Source: CAZKTO01 sp964555685
GTDB taxonomy: Bacteria > Chloroflexota > Dehalococcoidia > SHYB01
Assembly: GCA_964555685.1 (NCBI GenBank)
Contig: CAZKTO010000067.1
Location: 1-17,143, forward strand
Direction of reading: 5' to 3'
DNA: 17,143 nucleotides
Program-made: the position numbers and the translations under genes
Part shown: in pieces, positions 1-5,532 of the stretch
Layout of the letters: the number at the start of each line of letters is the position of its first letter
Numbering within the stretch: the first letter of the stretch is position 1
The notes under the pieces: model-generated
Database searches by the model: none
What the model saw: the letters and a program-made list of their open reading frames with translations, nothing else
What the model was told of the DNA's origin: nothing

Positions 1-589
1 TCAGATCTATTTCACTCCCCTCCCGGGGTGCTTTTCACCTTTCCCTCACGGTACTGGTTCACTATCGGTCGCCAAGAGTATTTAGCCTTGGAGCGTGGTC
101 ACCCCGGGTTCCCACGAGGTTTCTCGGTTTCCCCGTGGTACTCAGGAACGCGGCAGGAGTCCTCTCCCTTTCGCCTACGGGACTGTCACCCGCTCTGGTG
201 GTCCGTTCCAGGAACCTTCGGCTAGGGATCGGATTAGTAACTCCTCGGTCCTTCTGGGGAAGGACCCGCCGCGCCCTACAACCCCCGGAAGACGTAGGGC
301 CCCAGCCCACTGAGTCCTCCGAGTTTGGGCTTCTCCCCTTTCGCTCGCCACTACTCAGGGAATGATCTCTTTTCCTCCGGGTACTAAGATGTTTCAGTTC
401 CCCTGGTTACCTCTGCCTGGCCTATGAATTCAGCCAGGAGTTCCCCGATTTCATCGGGGAGGGTTACCCCATTCGGGAATCCCCGGCTTAGCCTGCTAGA
501 CGGCTCACCGGGGCTTTTCGTAGCCTTGCTACGCCCTTCATCGGCTCTTGGCGCCGAGGCATCCCCCGTTGGCCCTTAGTAGCTTGACC
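1..589 (-). rRNA. rrl: 23S ribosomal RNA, 5' part (cut by window edge)
   Basis: Read on the minus strand, the sequence begins GGTCAAGCTACTAAGGG (from 589), matching the universal 23S 5' end (E. coli GGTTAAGCGACTAAG). It continues through domain I landmarks: GGGGGATGCCTCGGC, CGAATGGGGTAACCC, GTAGTGGCGAGCGAAAGG, and AGTACCGTGAGGGAAAGGTG near the left edge. About the first 590 nt of a roughly 2.9-kb gene are present; the remainder, and any 5S gene, lie off the left edge. The next gene upstream on this strand is a CoA-transferase ending at 991, so no 16S gene or tRNA precedes it within the normal spacer distance. The 5' end is placed by homology and could differ by a few bases. Confidence 0.97.
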
Positions 590-621
590 TACATTAAAGC
601 ACGACGAGAAGCTCACGGCGA

Positions 622-641
622 TCGAGGCCACGTGGCCTCGA
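622..641. repeat. 20-bp perfect palindrome just upstream of 23S
   Basis: TCGAGGCCACGTGGCCTCGA is self-complementary over all 20 bases, without a loop, and ends 33 bases before the 23S 5' end. It could be a DNA-binding site, or RNA structure involved in pre-23S processing. No second copy was noticed in the window. Confidence 0.7.
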
Positions 642-667
642 CGTTTGTACGCATTACCCGCTCTACA

Positions 668-677
668 CTTGTTAAGG
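668..677 (-). promoter_or_regulatory. boxA-like antitermination motif
   Basis: CCTTAACAAG on the minus strand, about 80 nt before 23S, matches the core of the E. coli rRNA boxA (CTTTAACAA) at 8 of 9 positions. In rRNA operons boxA recruits NusB/S10 so polymerase resists termination. The motif is short, so the call rests mainly on its position. Confidence 0.35.
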
Positions 678-735
678 TGCGCGTCCCCAGGGCTTCCTGA
701 GGACCTGGCCGTCGTTTCCGACGCCCTCGGCGGTG

Positions 736-752
736 CCCCGACTGGGTCGGGG
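736..752. repeat. CCCCGAC-TGG-GTCGGGG palindrome (dispersed family, copy 1)
   Basis: Seven-base perfect arms with a 3-nt loop. The same arms recur at 2896-2911, 5650-5665 and 14089-14104, with degenerate copies at 16475-16490 and 16494-16509. This copy lies in the 23S leader. Confidence 0.75.
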
Positions 753-787
753 CGCTCCCGAGGACGATGGAGGCCCCATTTTTTGGG

Positions 788-823
788 CAAAAGAAACGGC
801 CCGGTGAGATACCGGGCCGTTCG
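788..823 (-). terminator. Intrinsic terminator-like hairpin in the 23S leader
   Basis: On the minus strand AACGGCCCGG and CCGGGCCGTT form a perfect 10-bp stem around a 7-nt loop (823-797), followed by TCTTTTG, giving a T-rich run. A second small hairpin (GCCC, A-rich loop, GGGC) follows. It would end a roughly 130-nt transcript from the promoter at 926-955. If 23S is transcribed from that promoter, it must be read through or act as an attenuator. Confidence 0.55.
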
Positions 824-925
824 CCATCAAGCCCAGCACTCAGATTGCGGTATTAGGAGCCGGTCGCCAACGCTATGGGGTACTCCGACGGAATGGGGGC
901 AGCATCCAAGGCTGCGCGTAAGGAG

Positions 926-955
926 AGTATAGGTGCGCCGCGCCTGCCTTGTCAA
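926..955 (-). promoter_or_regulatory. Sigma70-type promoter, probably for the 23S rRNA transcript or a small RNA
   Basis: On the minus strand there is a perfect -35 TTGACA (955-950), an 18-bp spacer and a -10 TATACT (931-926), predicting a transcription start near 919. It lies 35 bases beyond the CoA-transferase stop and about 330 bases before the 23S 5' end. No comparably good promoter is visible between 590 and 790. Confidence 0.7.
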
Positions 956-990
956 GGGCGCCGGGGCGCGGATTTCGGGCCGTGCCTCGC

Positions 991-2256
991 CTAGGCGATG
1001 GCCCCTGCGCCCTCGAGCTCGGCCACGCGCCGCTCGTCCAGCGCCAGCAGCTCCCGGAACACGTAGTCGTTGTCCTGGCCCAGCATCGCCGTCGAGCGCC
1101 GGAGCCGCCCCGGCGTCTTCGAAAGGCGCCAGTGGATGCCGTTGACCGTCATGGGTCCATACGGGTGCTCCACCTCCACCCATCCGTCGCGGGCGATCAC
1201 GTGCCGGTCCGTGAAGGCCTCCCGGTCGCTCATGGCCGGGAAGGCAGGGACGCCGGCCGCTTGTAACCCGGCGGTGAGCTTGAAGGTCTCATGACTCCGC
1301 GTCCACTCGGCGAGGCGGGCGTCCAGCTCGTCCTGGCGGCGCAGGCGGCGGAAGCCGTCGGCGAAGCGCGGGGCCCTTGCCCATGCCGGGTTGCCCATGA
1401 CCCGTCGCAGCGCCCGCCACTGCTCCTGCGTCTCGACGGCGATGGCGATCCACGAATCATCTCCCTGGCACGGGTAGACGCCGTGGGGCGCCATGGCGGG
1501 ATCGCGGTTGCCCAGAGGGCCCGGGATGCGGCCGTTCCACTGATAGTCCAGCATCTGGGCGCCGTACATCGTCGCCGTCGCCTCCCACTGGGCCAGGTCG
1601 ATGTGCTGCCCCTGGCCCGTACGGTCGCGATGCCGCAGCGCCGCGAGGGTGGCCGTAAGCCCCATGAATGCGTTGTACGGGTCGATATGGGCCGTGCCGA
1701 AGGCGGCGGGCTTGCCATCCAGGTAGCCCTGGATGCTATCGAGCCCCGTGAGGCACGAGAGCGTCGAGCCGAAGGTCGTGATGTTCCGGAGCGGCCCGCT
1801 CTGCCCGCCGGCCGAGAGCGACACCATGATGATGTCCGGCTTGACCCGGCGGAGCGCCCGGTAGCCCAGCCCCCAGCGTTCGAACGTCCCGGGCCGGTAG
1901 TTCTCGACGGCGATGTCGGCCGTCGACACGAGCCGGAGGGCGCTCTCTGTGCTCTCCGGGTTGCCCAGGTCGAGCGTGACGCTGCGCTGGCCCCGCAGCA
2001 GCGTCAGCGAGGAGTGGGTGTGCTCCGGGATGTCCTTGTAGCAGGCGGCGCTGATGCGCGTGTTGTCGACGCGGCGGCGCGTCTCGACCTTGATGACCTC
2101 GGCGCCCATGTCGGCCAGCGCGCCGCACAGCGCCGGCGCCGCCCAGATCCAGCCGAAGTTGATGACGCGGAGGCGGCGAAGGGGGAGTACCTCACCCCCG
2201 CCTGGCGGCTTCCCCCTCTCCCGCCGGGAGAGGGGGTCAGGGGGAGAGGTCCTCAT
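991..2256 (-). CDS. CaiB/BaiF family CoA-transferase, type B (catalytic Asp present)
   Basis: A class III CoA-transferase of about 420 residues, a family that moves CoA between a donor acyl-CoA and a carboxylic acid via an aspartyl-CoA anhydride. The N-terminal Rossmann half has LCGALADMGAEVIKVE. The catalytic Asp is in HIDPYNAFMG (D193 counting from the GTG at 2259), followed by the usual RHRDRTGQGQHIDLAQWE. It most resembles the product of 4211-5449 (both have NGR, GNR, PHGVY). The ATG at 2256 overlaps the previous gene's stop as TGATG, so translation is probably coupled; a GTG at 2259 is also possible. The first roughly 26 residues (MRTSPPDPLSRRERG onward) are encoded by a palindromic repeat, and I see no other in-frame start before the conserved domain. 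The substrate cannot be told from sequence. Confidence 0.92.
   Translation of the reverse strand: MRTSPPDPLSRRERGKPPGGGEVLPLRRLRVINFGWIWAAPALCGALADMGAEVIKVETRRRVDNTRISAACYKDIPEHTHSSLTLLRGQRSVTLDLGNPESTESALRLVSTADIAVENYRPGTFERWGLGYRALRRVKPDIIMVSLSAGGQSGPLRNITTFGSTLSCLTGLDSIQGYLDGKPAAFGTAHIDPYNAFMGLTATLAALRHRDRTGQGQHIDLAQWEATATMYGAQMLDYQWNGRIPGPLGNRDPAMAPHGVYPCQGDDSWIAIAVETQEQWRALRRVMGNPAWARAPRFADGFRRLRRQDELDARLAEWTRSHETFKLTAGLQAAGVPAFPAMSDREAFTDRHVIARDGWVEVEHPYGPMTVNGIHWRLSKTPGRLRRSTAMLGQDNDYVFRELLALDERRVAELEGAGAIA
2212..2249. repeat. CCCTCTCCC/GGGAGAGGG palindromic repeat, inside a reading frame
   Basis: Positions 2212-2236 form perfect 12-bp arms (CCCCCTCTCCCG and its complement) around one central base, followed by TCAGGGGGAGAGG. 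Related units lie at 9825-9847, 16001-16037 and 16140-16182. Here the repeat is within the start of the downstream CoA-transferase gene and encodes its N-terminal extension. Confidence 0.85.
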
Positions 2257-3524
2257 CACACCACGCCCGCCTGGCGCAGCCGCGCCAGCTCACGTTTCGC
2301 GAGCCCCAGGCGCCCGCAGAGGACCTCCTCGTTGTGCTCGCCCAGGCGCGGGGCGGGCCGCCGCAGCGACCACGGCGTCGCCGAGAGCCTGTACGGCGGT
2401 CCCGGCGCCTCATACTCGCCGGCGTCGGGGTGCGACATCTGTACGTAAAAGCCACGTTCACGCAGGTGCCGCTGGTGAAAGACCTCCGCCACGTTGTACA
2501 CGGCTGTCGAAGGCACCCGGTTCTCCTGGCAGCGCTGGAAGACCTCCTCCTTGGTCAGCCCGTCCAGCCAGAGCTGTATCATCGTGTAGATCTCCGGGGC
2601 GTACCGAGCCCGCTCCCGGTAGCGCCCCTTGAAGATCTCGGCCTTGGCCCACTCCGGCTCGCCCATCGCCTTCACCAGGCCCTCCCACATGTGCGCCTCC
2701 GACGCGAATATGAAGACCCAGCCGTCCTTGCACTGCATCAGCGCCGCCGGCACGCCTAGCCGCTGCGACGACCCCGTCCGTCGGTTGTGGATGCCGCGCT
2801 CGTAGAACAGCGCCACCAGGCCGTAGCCCAGCGTGCTCACGCAGAGGGCGTCCATCTGTGAGATGTCCACCTGCTGGCCCTCGCACCCCGATACGCCCCG
2901 ACGAGTCGGGGCCTCCCGGGCGTGGTACGCGAGCATCGTCGCGGCGGCGGCGTTCACCCCGGCGTAGAAGCTGGCGTACTGGCCGCTGCCCCGGAGCGGC
3001 TCCCGGTCCGGCTCGCCCAGGTAGCGGTGCCCCAGCGCGGAGCCATGCCAGACGATGAGGTCGCCGCCCAGGTAGTCGCGGTAGGGCCCGCGCAAGCCGA
3101 AGGGCCGGATGGAGGTCACGATCAGCCGGGGGTTGACGCGGGCGAGGACGCCGTGGGTGAGGTCACGGCGCTCCATGACGCCCGGCGGCGCCTGCTCGAT
3201 GAAGACGTCCGCGTCGCGCAGCAGGTCCAGCAGGATGCGGCGGCCCGTCGGCGAGTCCAGGTCGAGGGTGACGCCGAGCTTGTTGGCGTTGAGGTACAGA
3301 TGCTCGGCGCTGCGCTCGGCGTGAGGGGCGTCGCCGGGGAAGGGGCCCATGGCCCGCGCGCGTGCGCCCTCCGGCGGCTCGACCAAGATGACCTCGGCGC
3401 CGAGGTCGGCGAGCAGCTTGCCGGCGAAGGGGGCCGAGACGGGCTCGCCGTGCTCGACGACGCGCAGGCCGGCGAGGGACAGGGGGCGAGGGGCAGGGAA
3501 CGAAGAACGAGAGGAGGATACCAA
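2256..3524 (-). CDS. CaiB/BaiF family CoA-transferase paralogue, type A (catalytic Asp replaced by Ser)
   Basis: Full-length family member of 422 residues: LLADLGAEVILVEPPEG, then NANKLGVTLDLDSPTG, a middle segment, and a C-terminal LGEHNEEVL. Aligning the conserved glycine four residues downstream puts S185 (QYASFYAGVNAA) where the catalytic Asp should be, so the chain is probably not catalytic alone. It is closest to the product of 5529-6809 (shared GPF, ERS, NANK, EHNEEV). Its TGA overlaps the ATG of the next gene (TGATG), linking the two products. Residues of roughly 203-216 (EAPTRRGVSGCEG) replace the usual short HRRTGRG turn and are encoded by an inserted CCCCGAC/GTCGGGG palindrome at 2896-2911. 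The start is a TTG eight bases after the preceding stop; it is uncertain, since the domain proper begins around residue 16. Confidence 0.9.
   Translation of the reverse strand: MVSSSRSSFPAPRPLSLAGLRVVEHGEPVSAPFAGKLLADLGAEVILVEPPEGARARAMGPFPGDAPHAERSAEHLYLNANKLGVTLDLDSPTGRRILLDLLRDADVFIEQAPPGVMERRDLTHGVLARVNPRLIVTSIRPFGLRGPYRDYLGGDLIVWHGSALGHRYLGEPDREPLRGSGQYASFYAGVNAAAATMLAYHAREAPTRRGVSGCEGQQVDISQMDALCVSTLGYGLVALFYERGIHNRRTGSSQRLGVPAALMQCKDGWVFIFASEAHMWEGLVKAMGEPEWAKAEIFKGRYRERARYAPEIYTMIQLWLDGLTKEEVFQRCQENRVPSTAVYNVAEVFHQRHLRERGFYVQMSHPDAGEYEAPGPPYRLSATPWSLRRPAPRLGEHNEEVLCGRLGLAKRELARLRQAGVV
2896..2911. repeat. CCCCGAC/GTCGGGG palindrome inserted in a CoA-transferase gene (copy 2)
   Basis: CCCCGACGAGTCGGGG has 7-bp arms and a 2-nt loop. 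It lies in frame in the type A CoA-transferase (2256-3524) and encodes part of the non-conserved insertion before QQVDIS. The same 16 bases occur in the opposite orientation at 5650-5665. Confidence 0.85.
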
Positions 3525-3532
3525 GAGGAGCG

Positions 3533-4171
3533 TTACCCGTTCGGCTGGCCGCCTGGGAGTTCGAGCCTGCCGAGCGTGATGAGGCTTTCGAGGTCGGTAA
3601 GGCCTTCCGTCTCATAACGGCGGAAGATGTGACGCACCTCTTCGAGTTGGGCCGGGCTGGCTTGGCCGAGGATTCGAGTGACATCCCCAATGTCGATCGT
3701 ACGACCAGCCTGGAATTTCATGAGCACGAGATACGCCAGCGGCAGGACGGGCAACCCAGGAGGCCGGATGTTCTCCTGGGCGCGCTCCAACGCATCTTCC
3801 GCCCAAGGTTGGTGCAGTTCGATCACATCCACGGGGAATCCGTCAGGGGCGCTCCAAGAAGAACCCCCAATGCTGAGAGGCTGCTTGAATGTGAAGCCTG
3901 CCCTCCGAAACCTGCCGGCCACGGCGTCTACGTCTTTAGGCAAAATAGCGATGTCCAAGTCCAGGGTCGTCCGTTCGGGCATATAGGTGCGCGCGGCGAT
4001 CGCTCCAACGGCTGCCCACTTGATGCCTGTGAGCACCCCCCTCAGGTCAGGAACCTTCACCCGTGTTGTCCTCTCCCGCAGTAGCTCAACGCTGGACCCT
4101 GTCCCCGGACGCGCGCGCCGCTTTACGATGTCAATGAAGAGCCGCCGGGCTGCCTGCTTCTGTGTGGCCAT
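3533..4171 (-). CDS. Nucleotidyltransferase-fold protein, AbiEii/MNT-like
   Basis: 212 residues from ATG 4171, which has GGAAGG five bases upstream; an in-frame TTG at 4201 is less likely. The stretch AVGAIAARTYMPERTTLDLDI is the helix plus GxxA and DxD signature of the nucleotidyltransferase superfamily (D71, D73). D115 in GFPVDVIEL fits the third metal ligand, and LVLMKFQAGRTIDIGDV resembles the C-terminal Lys/Asp motif of AbiEii and related proteins. These families include type IV toxins and stand-alone proteins; no AbiEi-like antitoxin gene is adjacent, so a toxin role is not shown. It sits between two CoA-transferase pairs, 39 bases after one stop and 8 before the next start. It appears less G+C-rich in codon choice than its neighbours, suggesting later arrival. 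Confidence 0.75.
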   Translation of the reverse strand: MATQKQAARRLFIDIVKRRARPGTGSSVELLRERTTRVKVPDLRGVLTGIKWAAVGAIAARTYMPERTTLDLDIAILPKDVDAVAGRFRRAGFTFKQPLSIGGSSWSAPDGFPVDVIELHQPWAEDALERAQENIRPPGLPVLPLAYLVLMKFQAGRTIDIGDVTRILGQASPAQLEEVRHIFRRYETEGLTDLESLITLGRLELPGGQPNG

Positions 4172-4210
4172 AGCTGCCTTCCATTGTAAGGAGGAGGCCA
4201 AGCAGCACGC

Positions 4211-5449
4211 CTACTGCAGCACCCCCGCCTGCTCCAGGCGCTGGTACTCCTCGTCCGTCATCCCCAGGAACTGCTTGTAGACCAGATCGTTGTGCTCGCC
4301 GATGAGGGCGCCGGGGCGCAGCTCGGCGGGCGTCTCGCTGAGCCAGAACGAGGGGTGCGTGTGGGCGTGCGGCCCGATCCGCGGATGATCGACCTGGACG
4401 AACTGCTTGATGTGCGCGAGCTGCGGGTCCGCGTGGAGCTCCCGCGCCGTCGCCACCACGCTCGCCGGCACGCCCTCGCGCTGGAGCCGCGCTACCGCCT
4501 CGCCCGGCGTCAGGCCCAGAGTCCACGACTCCACCAGCCGGTCGATCTCGCCGGCGTTGCGCACCCGGCCCAGCATCGTCGAGAAGCGTTCGTCAGCGGC
4601 CCACACGGGCGAGCCCAGCGCCCGGCGGAAGCCCTCCCACTCGGCGTCCGAGGTCGCCGCCAGCGCCACCCAATCGCCCTGGGGCGACTCGCCCCTACAT
4701 TTGTAGACGCCGTGGGGCGAGAAGTAGGGCGAGCGGTTCCCGATGCGCTCCTCGTTGCGCCCGTTGGCGGCGTAGTCCAGGAAGGCCGGGGCCATCATGT
4801 GGATCGCCGCCTCGAACTGCGAGAGGTCGATCCACATCCCCAAGCCGGTGCGGTCCCGATGTTCGAGGGCGGCGATGACGGCGGAGGCCGCGAGCCATGG
4901 ACTGATGACGTCCGTGTACGGGTGCGCCATTCCGATGGGCTCCCGGTCTGGCCACCCGGTGAAATGGTTGATGCCGACGAGCGCGCCGAGGGTCTGCCCC
5001 AGGCCGATGTGGCTGGCGTTTGGGCCCGTCGCCCCCTGCATCGACGAGCTGACCATGACGATGCCCGGCTTGATCTGCTTCAGGTCGTCGTAGCCCAGGC
5101 CCCAGCGGCCCATGACGCCGGGGCTGAAGTTCTCGGCCACCACGTCCGCCCACGCGGCCAGGCGGCTCGCGACGCCCAGCGCCTCCTTCGTGCCCATGTT
5201 GAGCGTGATGGAGAGCTTGGAGGCGTTGACGTCCGTGTAGTAGGCGCTGCCATTGCGGCTGGGCTTGCCCCGGAAGGGCGGGCCGACGCGCGTGCCGTCC
5301 AGCCGCAGGTTGGACTCGACCTTGACCACCGTCGCCCCATGGACGGCCAGCATCTTCGTCGCCAGCGGCCCGGCGACGGCCCAGGAGAAGTCCAGCACCT
5401 TGACGCCTGCGAGGGCGCCTGCGGGAGGGGTGGATTGAGGCGTGGTCAT
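4211..5449 (-). CDS. CaiB/BaiF family CoA-transferase, type B (catalytic Asp present)
   Basis: About 412 residues from ATG 5449; an in-frame ATG at 5455 would add Met-Pro. It has LATKMLAVHGATVVKVE, a catalytic Asp in PYTDVISPWLAA (D182 from the 5455 start), then LEHRDRTGLGMWIDLSQFE, GNRSPYFSPHGVYKC and a C-terminal LIGEHNDLVYKQFLGM. Closest in the window to the product of 991-2256. The family transfers CoA to carboxylates such as formate, carnitine, aryl-succinates or bile acids; nothing here fixes the substrate. The start region has been remodelled: GALAGVK near the N-terminus is encoded by one copy of a 19-bp direct repeat, and the other copy lies 107 bases upstream next to what looks like the original start, overlapping the preceding gene's stop. 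The present start codon lies within the inserted segment. Confidence 0.92.
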   Translation of the reverse strand: MTTPQSTPPAGALAGVKVLDFSWAVAGPLATKMLAVHGATVVKVESNLRLDGTRVGPPFRGKPSRNGSAYYTDVNASKLSITLNMGTKEALGVASRLAAWADVVAENFSPGVMGRWGLGYDDLKQIKPGIVMVSSSMQGATGPNASHIGLGQTLGALVGINHFTGWPDREPIGMAHPYTDVISPWLAASAVIAALEHRDRTGLGMWIDLSQFEAAIHMMAPAFLDYAANGRNEERIGNRSPYFSPHGVYKCRGESPQGDWVALAATSDAEWEGFRRALGSPVWAADERFSTMLGRVRNAGEIDRLVESWTLGLTPGEAVARLQREGVPASVVATARELHADPQLAHIKQFVQVDHPRIGPHAHTHPSFWLSETPAELRPGALIGEHNDLVYKQFLGMTDEEYQRLEQAGVLQ

Positions 5450-5526
5450 GGGCATACGCGGAGATTGCCACGGCCCGCCAGCGGCGGGCCTCGCAATGAC
5501 GATGTGGTGACGCCTGCGAGGGCGCC
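5401..5526. repeat. 19-bp direct repeat bracketing an inserted GTCATTGCGAG-type palindromic element
   Basis: TGACGCCTGCGAGGGCGCC occurs exactly at 5401-5419 and 5508-5526. Between them, 5461-5501 is an imperfect hairpin whose minus-strand reading is CGTCATTGCGAG, a GGCCCGCC/GGCGGGCC stem, then GGCAATCTC. This is the form of widespread short dispersed repeats in bacteria. The direct repeats encode the same GALAG reading near two alternative starts of the downstream CoA-transferase, so the arrangement looks like an insertion accompanied by a duplication of the gene's start region. Confidence 0.75.
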
Positions 5527-5532
5527 GCTCAT
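5446..5532 (-). CDS. Possible 28-codon bridging ORF (vestigial start of the downstream CoA-transferase)
   Basis: The frame begins ATGAGCGGCGCCCTC, with its ATG overlapping the previous gene's TGA as ATGA. It encodes MSGALAGV, like the CoA-transferase N-terminus, then runs through the inserted repeat and stops at a TGA that again overlaps, as ATGA, the ATG at 5449 of the full gene. It is probably the original start cut off by the insertion. It may still be translated as a coupling peptide, but no protein function is suggested. Confidence 0.3.
   Translation of the reverse strand: MSGALAGVTTSSLRGPPLAGRGNLRVCP

Larger units (their letters stand above)
590..990 (-). other. 23S leader / intergenic region without a protein gene
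   Basis: These 401 bases separate the CoA-transferase stop from the 23S 5' end. In transcription order (minus strand) they hold a promoter (955-926), about 110 nt of unexplained sequence, a hairpin followed by a T-rich tract (823-788), a CCCCGAC/GTCGGGG palindrome (752-736), a boxA-like CCTTAACAA (677-669) and a 20-bp palindrome (641-622). I found no tRNA (no T-loop GGTTCGA with a matching acceptor stem), no 16S gene and no coding frame with recognisable protein. The simplest reading is a long 23S pre-rRNA leader. An independent small RNA gene ending at the hairpin is the alternative. Confidence 0.7.

Noticed and set aside
28..365. Short open frames in the first 600 bases
   Set aside because: They lie within 23S rRNA sequence.
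800..920. A 5S rRNA, 16S fragment or SRP RNA gene in the 23S leader
   Set aside because: Short stretches match each (CCCCATTCCG and ATAGCG like 5S; CTAATACCGCA like 16S; GGAA and GCAGC on the plus strand like SRP). The conserved GAACxCxGAAGT of 5S is missing and the helices do not form. Being able to align it to three unrelated RNAs shows that the resemblance is weak.
590..990. tRNA-Ile or tRNA-Ala of a normal 16S-23S spacer
   Set aside because: No T-arm consensus with a matching acceptor stem on either strand.
1291..2448. Long plus-strand open frame opposite two CoA-transferase genes
   Set aside because: High-G+C shadow of the real minus-strand genes; Arg/Ala/Pro-rich with no family features. 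The same applies to plus-strand frames at 2922-3617, 4292-5620 and 5607-6791.
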